A DNA stretch of 39,720 nucleotides from Acidovorax sp. SCN 68-22 (GTDB taxonomy: Bacteria; Pseudomonadota; Gammaproteobacteria; Burkholderiales; Burkholderiaceae_C): contig MEDL01000004.1 of the NCBI GenBank assembly GCA_001724785.1, positions 1 through 39,720 on the forward strand, in the 5' to 3' direction. Of this stretch, positions 1-10,200 are shown one piece after another (the stretch's first letter is position 1; every line of letters begins with the position of its first letter). The translations under genes and the position numbers were made by a program. The notes under the pieces were generated by a model, which worked only from the letters and a program-made list of their open reading frames with translations, searched no databases and was not told the DNA's origin.

Positions 1-1779
1 GTGCGCAACCGCATGGAAGTGCTGCAGCAACGCGAGCAGGGTATGGTGGCGTTGATGGAGTCGGCGCAGGATCTCTCCGAACAACTGGAACTTGCCAGCC
101 TGCTGGCGGCCATCGTGGACCGCACACGCCGGCTGCTGGGCTCCGACATGGCGTGGATCTCCGAACTGGACGATGCGTGCGGCGTCTTTCGGGCGCTGAC
201 CTCCGAGGGGGGGCTGACGCGCAGTTCGATGGCGATGTCCATCCGCAGCGACCGCGGCGTTGCCAGTGTGGTGATGTCCACCCGCATGCCGTTCACCACA
301 CCCGACTACCTGCACGACACGCGCTTCAACCACGATCCCCGGTTCGACGACGTTTTTCGTGTCGAGGGCATCTGCGCGCTGGTAGGGGTTCCCGTGATCT
401 GGCAGGACGAAGTGATCGGCCTGCTGTTCGCGGCCGACCGCTATCCCCGCGTCCACACCACCCAGAACATCGCCATCCTGCGCACGCTGGCCACCCACTG
501 CGCTGTGGCGCTGAAGAATGCACGCGACTTCGAGCGCATCAACACGGCGCTGGGCAAGGCAGACGAAGCGCGGTCCGAACTGGAACGCCATGTCCGTGGC
601 GTCCAGGCCGCCGCCGACGCGCACGAGGAAATCACCCTGCTGCTGGCACGCGGCGCCTCGCTCGCCACGCTGTGCCAGGCAGTGGCAGGCCTGCTGGGCG
701 GCAGCCTGCTGGTGCTGGACGAAGTCCACCAGATCATCAGCCAGGGCGTGGCCGACGGATATGGCGGGACCGCCGCGCAGCGCTACCAGCCCCATGGCGA
801 GCGCAGTGCCGACCTGGCCCGCGCCCTGCGCCAGGCACGCCTGACCGGGCGTTCTGCCCAGGCTTACGAAGCCGACGGGGAGATCTGCCGTGTCATGCCG
901 GTGATTGGCGGCGACGATGCGCTGGGCGCCATCGTGCTGTTCCACCAGACGCCGCTGGAAGAGGTGGCCGAGCGCACGTTCGAGCGCAGTTCGAGCGTGA
1001 TCGGCATCGTGCTGCTGTCCCAGGAACGCCAGGCGGCCAGCAACCACCGCGGCATGTCGGCCTTGATGCGTGCACTGGTCTCACCGCGACAGGACGAGCT
1101 GGCCGTGTTGCGCAACCGGGCCGAACAGTTCGGTCTGGATCTCGCGCAACCCCTCTCGCTCATGATGATCGAGCTCCATGGACCGAGCGCAGGCTTTGTC
1201 TCCCGGCGGTTGCTCCAGATGCCGGAGAGCCGGCCCTGCCTGATCGACGACATCGATGGCATCGTGGTCGTTCTGTGCGGCACCACCCGAGCGCTGGAAC
1301 TGCGGCAGGCGCTGTCGCAGTGGATCCACGGCGAAGTGGGCAAGGCGTACCGCGGCGTGGTGTCGCGCCCGATGGCATCGCCGGCCGAACTGCCCGCGGT
1401 GTTTGCAACGATCAAGCGGTCAATGGACATTCTGCGCCGCCTGGGTTTGCAGGAACAGTTCATCAGCCAGAACGAGCTGGCCCTGTACTCCACGCTGTTC
1501 GAGACCCACGACGCCAGCAGCCTGGAACAGTTTCTCGAGGCCAGCATCGGTCCATTGATCCAGCACGATCGCAAGCGACACACGGCACTGACCACCACCC
1601 TGCTGTGCTTCTTTGATTGCAACCAGAACGCCAGGACAACGGCGCAGCGGCTCGATATCCATGTCAACACGGTGCGCCAGCGCCTGACCACCATCGAAGG
1701 GCTTCTGGGCCACCTTGGCCAGGCGTCGCGCGCCCTGGAGATCCATGTTGCCCTGCGGCTCTGGAGCCTCCGATCATGA
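1..1779 (+). CDS. GAF-domain transcriptional regulator with PucR/CdaR-type C-terminal helix-turn-helix (5' end possibly cut)
   Basis: Predicted cytoplasmic regulator of at least 592 residues. Residues about 25-180 read as a GAF sensor domain (LASLLAAIVDRTRRLLGSD to the VALKNARDFERI helix). A short coiled-coil-like linker and a second sensor-like region follow. Residues about 370-500 resemble the CdaR/PucR GGDEF-like domain. The last 70 residues form the PucR-type helix-turn-helix, with the characteristic segment NARTTAQRLDIHVNTVRQRL. In this family the domains usually sense small ligands and control adjacent catabolic or transport genes. The frame is open to the first base and begins with GTG, so the true start may lie upstream of the window. 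The downstream VOC and MFS genes are on the same strand and are the natural target candidates, but this is inference. The ligand cannot be read from the sequence. Confidence 0.85.
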   Translation: MRNRMEVLQQREQGMVALMESAQDLSEQLELASLLAAIVDRTRRLLGSDMAWISELDDACGVFRALTSEGGLTRSSMAMSIRSDRGVASVVMSTRMPFTTPDYLHDTRFNHDPRFDDVFRVEGICALVGVPVIWQDEVIGLLFAADRYPRVHTTQNIAILRTLATHCAVALKNARDFERINTALGKADEARSELERHVRGVQAAADAHEEITLLLARGASLATLCQAVAGLLGGSLLVLDEVHQIISQGVADGYGGTAAQRYQPHGERSADLARALRQARLTGRSAQAYEADGEICRVMPVIGGDDALGAIVLFHQTPLEEVAERTFERSSSVIGIVLLSQERQAASNHRGMSALMRALVSPRQDELAVLRNRAEQFGLDLAQPLSLMMIELHGPSAGFVSRRLLQMPESRPCLIDDIDGIVVVLCGTTRALELRQALSQWIHGEVGKAYRGVVSRPMASPAELPAVFATIKRSMDILRRLGLQEQFISQNELALYSTLFETHDASSLEQFLEASIGPLIQHDRKRHTALTTTLLCFFDCNQNARTTAQRLDIHVNTVRQRLTTIEGLLGHLGQASRALEIHVALRLWSLRS

Positions 1780-1906
1780 GCGGGCGTCCCGCGCCGTACC
1801 GGCCGACCGCGTTCGTGGGACGCAAGTGCTGGGGAATGCCAGCCAGTTTGGACGAACCGCATAGGTTCGACATCGGTTCCCCCGCGTTTTGGCGGTGACG
1901 CCCATT

Positions 1907-1932
1907 GATAACTGTTTTTTTATACAGTTATC
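1907..1932. promoter_or_regulatory. Perfect 9-bp inverted repeat with LexA-like (SOS box) core
   Basis: GATAACTGT and ACAGTTATC are separated by 8 T-rich bases. The core ACTGT-N8-ACAGT contains CTG-N10-CAG, the spacing and arms of the enterobacterial LexA box. It lies 45 bases upstream of the VOC start codon. A TTGATA hexamer at 1905-1910 that could be a -35 element overlaps its left arm. No T-run follows the hairpin on either strand, so it is not a typical terminator. LexA binding is inferred from the motif alone. Confidence 0.5.
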
Positions 1933-1976
1933 GGTGACACTATGGGCCCTCTCAACCACCCGACGAAAGGTTCCCA

Positions 1977-2390
1977 ATGCTTGATCACATGACGTTCCGC
2001 GTAAGCGACATCCAGCGCGCCAAGGCCTTCTACACCGCGGCGCTGGAGCCGCTGGGCTACCGTCTGGCGTTCGAGGGCCAGTACGGCAGCAACATCCTGG
2101 GCTTCGCGTACCCGGACCCGGCCGAGCCCGATGGCAAGAAGACCGATGTGTGGTTCATCGACGGCCCCTCGCCCTACGGCGGCCCTGCCGCCACGGCCGG
2201 GTGCCACCTGGCGTGGCGGGCGCAGAGCCGCGCGCAGGTGGATGCATTCCACCGCGCTGCACTGGCCGCCGGCGGCAAGGATAATGGCGCACCCGGCCTG
2301 CGGCCCGATTACCACGCGCACTATTACGGTGCGTTCGTCATCGATCCCGAAGGCAACAACATCGAGGCGGTGTGCCACCTGCCTGAATAG
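1977..2390 (+). CDS. VOC family protein (glyoxalase/bleomycin-resistance/dioxygenase fold)
   Basis: A 137-residue cytoplasmic protein of single-VOC-domain length. It begins MLDHMTFRVSDIQRAKAFY, the typical first beta-alpha unit, and ends with DPEGNNIEAVCH, the typical last metal-ligand strand. His4, the His in GCHLAW and the Glu in NNIEAV are the likely metal ligands. Members act as glyoxalases, isomerases, dioxygenases or resistance proteins, and the substrate here cannot be assigned. AAAGG sits 7 bases before ATG 1977 and supports this start. A LexA-like palindrome lies just upstream, and an MFS exporter follows 68 bases downstream on the same strand, so the two may be co-expressed. Confidence 0.85.
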   Translation: MLDHMTFRVSDIQRAKAFYTAALEPLGYRLAFEGQYGSNILGFAYPDPAEPDGKKTDVWFIDGPSPYGGPAATAGCHLAWRAQSRAQVDAFHRAALAAGGKDNGAPGLRPDYHAHYYGAFVIDPEGNNIEAVCHLPE

Positions 2391-2458
2391 CCCGGCGGGA
2401 ATGGGTCGCCGCTGCCCTTCTCTGCCACCCAGCGGGCCCCGCCTGCCCCTGCGTCCCC

Positions 2459-3658
2459 ATGTCCACCGGTTTCCGATCCCTCTTCCTGCTGAGCTTTGCG
2501 ATGGTCGTGGGGGTGATGGGCACCGCGCTGATCAGCCCGCTGTACGGCCTGTACCAGGAAGCCTGGCACCTGCAGACGGTCGAGGTGTCGCTGATCTACG
2601 TGGTCTACATGGGCGGTGCCTTGTCCGCCCTGCTCTTCTTCGGGCGGCTGCCGGACGTGCTGGGCTTCAAGGCGACGCTCGCCTGGGCGCTGGGGGCCAT
2701 CTGGGTGGGCACGCTGGTGTCGATGCTGGCGTGGAACACGGTGTCGCTGTCCGTGGGCCGGTTCATCGTCGGGGCGGCGTCGAGCATGATCACCACCAGC
2801 GCCTCGCTGGGCTTCCTGCACGTGGCGCCGCCGGAAAAACGCATCCGGATGGCCATGCTCAGCAGCATTCTCATGGCCTTCGGCTTCGGGGTGGGGCCCT
2901 TGGTGGGCGGCATCCTGGGCCAGTGGGCGCCCTGGCCGCTGGTCACCACCTACCTGCCGACGCTGGTGCTGGCGCTGCTCGGCATCGCCGGGCTGCGCAA
3001 GGTCCAGGTCCACCCGCACGACGGGGCGGCCGCGCAGCGCCGCGCGGCGAGATGGGCGGACATCGTCCCCAAGCTGACCTGGCCCGCACGCGAAGACACG
3101 GGCGCACTGGTGCTGACCTGCGCCCTGCCCTTTGTCGCCTTTGGCGTGTTCGGCCTCTATGCGTCGATGCTGCCCCTGTTCCTCGACAGGATGATTCCCT
3201 GGCACGGCCCCATGGTGAGCGGCACAGCCCTGGCGCTGCTCCTGTTCGGATCCTCCGGCTTTCAGCTGGTGGCGCGGCGCATTTCGGTGCGCTGGTGCGG
3301 CTTCGTCGGATTGATGGCGCTTGCCGCCAGCAATGCCATGCTGCTGGCCAATTTGCTGGCCGCCTCCACGCTGCTGTTCTTCAGTGGTGTGTTGTTGACC
3401 GCCCTGGGCCACGCCCTGTGCATGCTGGCGGGCATGACCATGGTCAACAAGATCGCCACGCCGGACAACCGCTCGGGCCTGCTGGCGACCTACCTCGTGG
3501 TGGGCTACGTCGGCTCCATGGCGCCCATGCTGGGCATCGGCTGGATTGCGGACCGGTGGGGCATGAACGTGGCGCTGGCGTGCTTTTGCGGCGCCGTGGT
3601 GGTGACGGGCTCCGTGGCGGCCTGGCGCTTCAAGGCGCATCCGCGCACGGGCGCCTGA
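2459..3658 (+). CDS. MFS transporter
   Basis: A 399-residue integral inner-membrane protein of typical 12-helix major facilitator length. The first helix starts FRSLFLLSFAMVVGVMGTA. A cytoplasmic loop after helix 2 carries FGRLPDVLGFK, a variant of the MFS motif A (GxLaDrxGrk). The central loop around residues 180-205 is charged (VQVHPHDGAAAQRRAARW), as expected between the two six-helix halves. The general form suggests a drug or metabolite exporter, but the substrate cannot be inferred. The gene follows the VOC gene and precedes a convergent thiolase. No convincing Shine-Dalgarno sequence precedes ATG 2459, so the start is less certain than the family call. Confidence 0.85.
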   Translation: MSTGFRSLFLLSFAMVVGVMGTALISPLYGLYQEAWHLQTVEVSLIYVVYMGGALSALLFFGRLPDVLGFKATLAWALGAIWVGTLVSMLAWNTVSLSVGRFIVGAASSMITTSASLGFLHVAPPEKRIRMAMLSSILMAFGFGVGPLVGGILGQWAPWPLVTTYLPTLVLALLGIAGLRKVQVHPHDGAAAQRRAARWADIVPKLTWPAREDTGALVLTCALPFVAFGVFGLYASMLPLFLDRMIPWHGPMVSGTALALLLFGSSGFQLVARRISVRWCGFVGLMALAASNAMLLANLLAASTLLFFSGVLLTALGHALCMLAGMTMVNKIATPDNRSGLLATYLVVGYVGSMAPMLGIGWIADRWGMNVALACFCGAVVVTGSVAAWRFKAHPRTGA

Positions 3659-3686
3659 GCGACAGGGGGGGGCAAATTATGAGAAA

Positions 3687-3739
3687 AAAACGGCGCTAGC
3701 GCTTATCCAGCGGGCCTCGATAGCTATCAAAAGAGAACT
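3687..3739 (+). repeat. Dispersed 54-base repeat, copy 1 (intergenic)
   Basis: Lies between the convergent MFS and thiolase genes. It has AGCGCTTATCCAG at 3698, AGCT exactly 24 bases later at 3722, then a weaker GATAGC-like end. The 33 bases from CTAGCGC to AGCTATC share spacing and most bases with the copy at 28130. Confidence 0.75.
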
Positions 3740-3770
3740 GCCCGACGCAAGCCTGGGGCCAGCGTCGGGC
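3740..3770 (-). terminator. Possible intrinsic terminator of the thiolase operon
   Basis: GCCCGACGC and GCGTCGGGC form a perfect 9-bp stem with a 13-base loop, placed 33 bases beyond the thiolase stop codon. On the minus strand the hairpin is followed by AGTTCTCTTTT, an interrupted T-run, so termination may be moderate. The same hairpin could also serve the convergent MFS gene. Confidence 0.5.
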
Positions 3771-3802
3771 GGTTCGGGGCCGGTTCAGGGTGGGGCCGGC
3801 GC

Positions 3803-4978
3803 TTACAGCACCTCGAACACCCCGGCGGCTCCCATGCCGCCGCCGATGCACATGGTCACGCACACGCGCTTGGCCCCGCGGCGCTTGCCTTCGATGAGGG
3901 CGTGGCCGGTGAGGCGCTGGCCGCTCACGCCGTAGGGGTGGCCGACGGCAATGGCGCCGCCGTTGACGTTCAGCCGGTCGGCGGGGATGCCAAGCTTGTC
4001 GCGGCAATAGATCACCTGCACGGCAAAGGCTTCGTTCAGCTCCCACAGGTCGATGTCCTGCACCGTCAGGCCGAGCTTCTTGAGCACCTTGGGCACGGCG
4101 AAGACGGGGCCGATGCCCATTTCGTCGGGCTCGCAGCCGGCCACGGCAAAGCCGAGGAAGCGGCCGAGGGGCTGGAGGCCCTTCCTGCTGGCGTAGTCTT
4201 CACTCGCGACGACGCAGGCACCCGCGCCGTCGCTGAACTGGCTGGCGTTGCCGGCCGAGATCAGGCCGCCCGGCAGCGCCGAGCGCAGGCCGTGGATGCT
4301 CTCGAAGGTGGTGCCTTCGCGCGTGCCTTCGTCCTTGCCGACGGTGACTTTCTTGGTGGTCAGGCCCATCACCTTGTCGGCCACGCCCATGGTGACTTCG
4401 ATGGGCGCGATTTCCGCGTCGAACAGACCGGCGGCCTGGGCGGCGCAGGCCTTTTGCTGGCTGGCGGCGCCGTATTCGTCCATGGCGTCGCGGCCGATGC
4501 CGTAGCGCTTGGCCACCTGTTCGGCGGTCTGCAGCATGCTCCAGTAGATCTCGGGCTTTTGCTTGGCAAGCGCCAAGTCCTGGATCATGTGCAGGTTCAT
4601 TTCCTGCTGCACGCAGGAGATGCTCTCGACACCCCCCGCAACGAACACCTCGGCCTCGCCGGCGATGATGCGCTGCGCCGCGAGGGCGATGGTTTGCAGG
4701 CCCGACGAGCAGAAGCGGTTCACCGTCATGCCCGAGGTGGTGATGGGCAGGCCCGCGCGCAGCGCGATCTGGCGCGCGATGTTCATGCCGGTCGCGCCTT
4801 CGGGGTTGGCGCAGCCCATGATGACGTCTTCGACTTCGGCGGCGTCGATGCCGGCGCGCTGCACCGCGTGCTGCACGGCGTGCCCGCCCAGCGTGGCGCC
4901 GTGCGTCATGTTGAAGGCGCCCTTCCAGCTTTTGGCGAGCGGCGTGCGGGCGGTGGAGACGATCACTGCGGAGGTCAT
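3803..4978 (-). CDS. Acetyl-CoA C-acyltransferase (thiolase)
   Basis: A 391-residue cytoplasmic thiolase of normal family length that should catalyse the last, thiolytic step of beta-oxidation (3-ketoacyl-CoA + CoA to acetyl-CoA + shortened acyl-CoA). The catalytic triad is complete: nucleophile Cys90 in NRFCSSG, His347 in GHPYGVSG and acid/base Cys377 in CIGGGMGAA. The N-terminus [17 protein letters not shown] is typical of degradative thiolases. It is the last gene of the leftward run, 27 bases after the M20 peptidase gene, downstream of the hydratase/dehydrogenase whose product it would consume. The family can also work biosynthetically, but the context favours degradation. Confidence 0.95.
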   Translation of the reverse strand: MTSAVIVSTARTPLAKSWKGAFNMTHGATLGGHAVQHAVQRAGIDAAEVEDVIMGCANPEGATGMNIARQIALRAGLPITTSGMTVNRFCSSGLQTIALAAQRIIAGEAEVFVAGGVESISCVQQEMNLHMIQDLALAKQKPEIYWSMLQTAEQVAKRYGIGRDAMDEYGAASQQKACAAQAAGLFDAEIAPIEVTMGVADKVMGLTTKKVTVGKDEGTREGTTFESIHGLRSALPGGLISAGNASQFSDGAGACVVASEDYASRKGLQPLGRFLGFAVAGCEPDEMGIGPVFAVPKVLKKLGLTVQDIDLWELNEAFAVQVIYCRDKLGIPADRLNVNGGAIAVGHPYGVSGQRLTGHALIEGKRRGAKRVCVTMCIGGGMGAAGVFEVL

Positions 4979-5005
4979 GGGGAATCCTTCAGAGGTTGTG
5001 CGTAT

Positions 5006-6499
5006 TCAGTGCGAAGGCGCCTTGGCGCCCTCGCTCAGGAGCCGGTGGTAGAAGCGGATGGCTTCGGCGTAGTTGCTGGTGGACAGGCGTTCGTTGGTGC
5101 CATGAAAGCGCTTCAAGTCCTCGGCGTTGGCGCGCACCGGCGAGAACTTGAAGATGTGGTCGGACAGCTCGCCGTAGTGCACCGAATCGGTGGCCGCCAC
5201 CATCAGGCCCGGCGCGACCAGGGTGCCGGGGAAGATCTCGCGGATGGTGCGGTTCATCAGCAGGTATTGCCCAGACGCGGTCGGCGCCACCTTGGAGGCT
5301 TCCTTGGCGCCCGGCACCACCTTCAGCGCGACCTTGCCGGCGCCAACCGCGTGGTCCACTTCCTTTTTCACGTGGTCGAGCACCTGTTCCTGCGTGTCGC
5401 CCGGCAACAGGCGGAAGTTCACCGTGGCCTCGGCGCGGCCGGGCAGCACGTTTTCCTTGTTGCCGGCCTGGACGATGGTCAGTGCCGTGGTGGTGCGCAA
5501 CATGGCGTTGGTGCTGGGTGCGCCTTCGAGCTGCTTTTGCACCACCGGGCCGAACAGCCACAGATTGGACAGCGCGACGCGCGAGAAGCCACTCATCTCC
5601 GGCGCCAGGGTGTCGAAGAGCTCGCCAGCCGTGCCGCGCAGGCCCGCCGGCAGCTGCTTGTCTTCCAGCTGCTTGAGGGCCGTGCTCATCATGGCAATGG
5701 CGCTGGTGCCGTGCCTGGGCGGCATGGAGGAATGCCCCGGCGTGGCCGAGACCGACAGCTCCACCGACAGGTAGCCCTTTTCCGCCACGCCGATCAGCGC
5801 GGCGGGCTTGGACAGCCCGGGCAGGATGCCGTCGAGCACCAGCAGGCCTTCGTCAAGGACGAAATCCAGTTGCACCCCGCGCTGCTTGAGCAGGGCCGCC
5901 ATCTGCCCCGCGCCGCGCATGCCACCGACCTCTTCGTCCGCGCCGTAGGCCAGGTAGACCGTGCGCTCGGGCTGGAAGCCGCTGGCCACCAGCATCTCGA
6001 CCGCTTCGAGCTGCGACATCAGGTTGCCTTTGTCGTCCCAGGAGCCACGGCCCCAGACGAAGCCGTCCTTGACGGCACCGCTGAACGGCGGTTCGGCCCA
6101 ATCGCCTTCGGTGCCGGGGGCGATCGGCACCACGTCCTGATGCGCCAGCAGCAGCACGGCGGGCAGTTCGGGCCGGCTGCCGGGCCAGGTGTAGAGCAGG
6201 CTCAGGCCACCAACCAGTTCGCGCTTCAGCGTGGCGTGCAGCTTGGGAAAGCGCTCCTGCAGCAGGGCGTGGAACTGCTGGAACTGGTCCGCGTTGAGCC
6301 CGGCTTCGCTGGGCGACGACACCGTGCGCAGGCGCACGGCTTCCCCCAGCCGGGCAGCGGCGCCCTGCTCGTCCACCGGCAGCACGGCCAGCGGCGGCAC
6401 GTCGATCTGGCGCGAACCCTTGCGCAGCGTATTGGCGGCAAGCGACACCACGAGCAGCAGCACAAGTGCCAGCAGGCCAAGAAAGAACTTCTTGATCAC
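5006..6499 (-). CDS. Membrane-anchored M20 family metallopeptidase (carboxypeptidase S / PM20D1-like)
   Basis: A 497-residue zinc hydrolase with an N-terminal hydrophobic helix (residues about 4-22, FFLGLLALVLLLVVSLA) and no clear cleavage site. It is probably anchored in the inner membrane with its catalytic domain in the periplasm. M20 di-zinc residues are present: His120 and Asp122 in AHQDVVP, Asp155 in GRGSWDDKGN, Glu189-Glu190 in GADEEVGG, and a late His in TDSVHYGE. The overall form matches the CPS1/PM20D1 branch, whose known members cleave C-terminal residues or interconvert N-acyl amino acids with fatty acid plus amino acid. It starts with GTG 12 bases after the hydratase/dehydrogenase stop and is followed by the thiolase, so it belongs to the beta-oxidation operon. 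The substrate is inference. Confidence 0.88.
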   Translation of the reverse strand: MIKKFFLGLLALVLLLVVSLAANTLRKGSRQIDVPPLAVLPVDEQGAAARLGEAVRLRTVSSPSEAGLNADQFQQFHALLQERFPKLHATLKRELVGGLSLLYTWPGSRPELPAVLLLAHQDVVPIAPGTEGDWAEPPFSGAVKDGFVWGRGSWDDKGNLMSQLEAVEMLVASGFQPERTVYLAYGADEEVGGMRGAGQMAALLKQRGVQLDFVLDEGLLVLDGILPGLSKPAALIGVAEKGYLSVELSVSATPGHSSMPPRHGTSAIAMMSTALKQLEDKQLPAGLRGTAGELFDTLAPEMSGFSRVALSNLWLFGPVVQKQLEGAPSTNAMLRTTTALTIVQAGNKENVLPGRAEATVNFRLLPGDTQEQVLDHVKKEVDHAVGAGKVALKVVPGAKEASKVAPTASGQYLLMNRTIREIFPGTLVAPGLMVAATDSVHYGELSDHIFKFSPVRANAEDLKRFHGTNERLSTSNYAEAIRFYHRLLSEGAKAPSH

Positions 6500-6511
6500 C
6501 GCGCGCGTCCG

Positions 6512-8611
<2,100 letters not shown>

Positions 8612-8692
8612 GCTGGGTTCCTTGTGTGAAAGAGGAAAAGAACGATCGTGCGTTTTTATTGTAGGCCGGTGGTGTCCAACTGCCAGCGTGCC

Positions 8693-8710
8693 TTGTCCCA
8701 AGCGGGACAA
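8693..8710. promoter_or_regulatory. Inverted repeat TTGTCCC-N4-GGGACAA upstream of the beta-oxidation trio
   Basis: A perfect 7-bp palindrome with a 4-base centre, 82 bases upstream of the hydratase/dehydrogenase start and just past the livF stop. No T-run follows on the minus strand, so an operator for a dimeric repressor is more likely than a terminator. The binding protein is unknown. Confidence 0.35.
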
Positions 8711-8717
8711 AGCCGCG

Positions 8718-9413
8718 CTACACCTCCAGCCACTCCTTGCGCACGCTGCTGTTGGCGCGCAGGCTGTCGGGCGTGCCGTCGAAGACGATGCTGCCGTGGC
8801 CCATGACGAGGGCCCGGTCGGAGACGGTCATGGCGATGGTGAGCTTCTGCTCGATCAACAGCACCGAGACGCCCCGGCTCTTGAGCGTGCGCAGGAATTC
8901 GCCCACCTGTTCGACGATCTTGGGTGCGAGGCCCTCGGTGGGTTCGTCGATCATGATGAGCTCGGGGTCGCCCATCAGGGTGCGGCAGAGCGTGAGCATC
9001 TGCTGCTCGCCGCCCGACATCACCCCCGCCTCGATGTTGCGACGCTCTTCCAGGCGCGGAAACATGGCGTACATGTCTTCGAACGACCAGCGCCCGCTTT
9101 TTCCCGCACGCTTCTGGCCCAGTATCAGGTTCTGGTGGACCGTGAGGTTGGGGAACACGTCACGGCTCTCGGGCACGTAGCCCAGGCCCAGGTGGGCAAT
9201 CTCGTAGGCCTTGCGGCCTTGCAGCGATTGGCCCTTCCAAGTGATGCGGCCCTCCCAGTCGACCAGGTTCATGATCGCCTTGGCGGTGGTGGAGCGCCCC
9301 GAGCCGTTGCGCCCGAGCAGGGCCACGATCTCGCCCTCGCCGATGTCGAGGTTCACGCCGTGCAGCACGTGGCTCTTGCCGTAGTAGGCGTGCAGATTCT
9401 CAATTTTCAGCAT
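8718..9413 (-). CDS. livF: Branched-chain amino acid-type ABC transporter, ATP-binding protein LivF
   Basis: A 231-residue cytoplasmic ATPase of the LivF type. It should pair with LivG to drive uptake through LivHM. The Walker A region reads GRNGSGRSTT: the usual lysine is replaced by Arg40. The signature is MSGGEQQML, Walker B is LIMIDEPTEGLAP, and the switch His is replaced by Gln in LLIEQKL, as is common in LivF. ATG 9413 follows the livG stop by one base, so translation is probably coupled. In-frame sequence continues upstream inside livG but does not fit the family. HAAT-family transporters carry amino acids, amides, urea and many carboxylic acids, so the amino-acid label is only a family name here. 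Confidence 0.93.
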   Translation of the reverse strand: MLKIENLHAYYGKSHVLHGVNLDIGEGEIVALLGRNGSGRSTTAKAIMNLVDWEGRITWKGQSLQGRKAYEIAHLGLGYVPESRDVFPNLTVHQNLILGQKRAGKSGRWSFEDMYAMFPRLEERRNIEAGVMSGGEQQMLTLCRTLMGDPELIMIDEPTEGLAPKIVEQVGEFLRTLKSRGVSVLLIEQKLTIAMTVSDRALVMGHGSIVFDGTPDSLRANSSVRKEWLEV

Positions 9414-9414
9414 G

Positions 9415-10197
9415 TCAGTGGCCTCCCGCCTGCGCATCGGCAACCGCTGAGCCCAGGTAGGCTTCCTGGACGCGCGCATTCGCGCGCACCGCGTCGGGGG
9501 TATCGAACGCCAGCACCTCGCCGTACACCACCACGGCAATGCGGTCGGCCAGGCCGAACACCACGCCCATGTCGTGCTCCACGGTGAGCAGGGTGCGGCC
9601 TTCCGTCACTTCCTTGATGAGGTGGATGAAACGCGTGGTTTCGCTCACGCTCATGCCGGCCGTGGGTTCGTCGAGCAGGATCACGCTGGCGCCGCCGGCG
9701 ATGGTGATGCCAATCTCCAGCGCACGCTGCTCGGCATAGGTCAGGTTGACCGCCAGCACGTCGCGCTTCTTGTCGAGCTTGATCATTTCCATCAGTTGCT
9801 GCGCGCGGTCGTTGGCGTCGTCCAGGCGCGAGAGGAAGCGCCAGAAGCTGTAGCGGTAGCCCATGCTCCAGAGCACGCCGCAGCGCAGGTTCTCGAAAAC
9901 GCTCAGCTTGGGGAAGATGTTCGTGATCTGGAAACTGCGCGAGAGCCCCATCCGGTTGATCTCGAAGGGTTTCTTTCCCTCGACCCGCGTGCCATGCAGC
10001 AGCACCTCGCCGCTCGTTGGGGCAAAGCGCCCGCTGATCAGATTGAACAGCGTCGATTTGCCAGCGCCGTTCGGGCCGATGATGGCCACGCGCTCGCCGG
10101 CGCGCACCGCCAGATCGACCCCGCGAATGATTTCCGTCTTGCCAAAGCTCTTGCGCAAGGCGCGCAGCTCGAGCGCGTAATGTCCGTCGTCTGCCAT
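9415..10197 (-). CDS. livG: Branched-chain amino acid-type ABC transporter, ATP-binding protein LivG
   Basis: A 260-residue LivG-type ATPase. Walker A GPNGAGKST lies at 41-49 and is canonical, Walker B is VILLDEPTAGMS, and the switch His is present in LLTVEHDM. The ABC signature is degenerate (LTYAEQRALEIG), with Ala where the family usually has Gly. The insertion between Walker A and the signature is long and contains YRYSFWRFLSRLDD, as in other LivG proteins. The gene starts 3 bases after the livM stop and ends one base before livF. With LivF carrying an arginine in Walker A, LivG supplies the one fully standard nucleotide-binding P-loop of the pair. Confidence 0.93.
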   Translation of the reverse strand: MADDGHYALELRALRKSFGKTEIIRGVDLAVRAGERVAIIGPNGAGKSTLFNLISGRFAPTSGEVLLHGTRVEGKKPFEINRMGLSRSFQITNIFPKLSVFENLRCGVLWSMGYRYSFWRFLSRLDDANDRAQQLMEMIKLDKKRDVLAVNLTYAEQRALEIGITIAGGASVILLDEPTAGMSVSETTRFIHLIKEVTEGRTLLTVEHDMGVVFGLADRIAVVVYGEVLAFDTPDAVRANARVQEAYLGSAVADAQAGGH

Positions 10198-10200
10198 GGC

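Noticed and set aside
2324-3640. A 438-codon minus-strand open frame opposite the MFS gene
   Set aside because: Low-complexity His/Gln/Arg translation, no recognisable domain, and the plus strand carries a clear 12-helix transporter.
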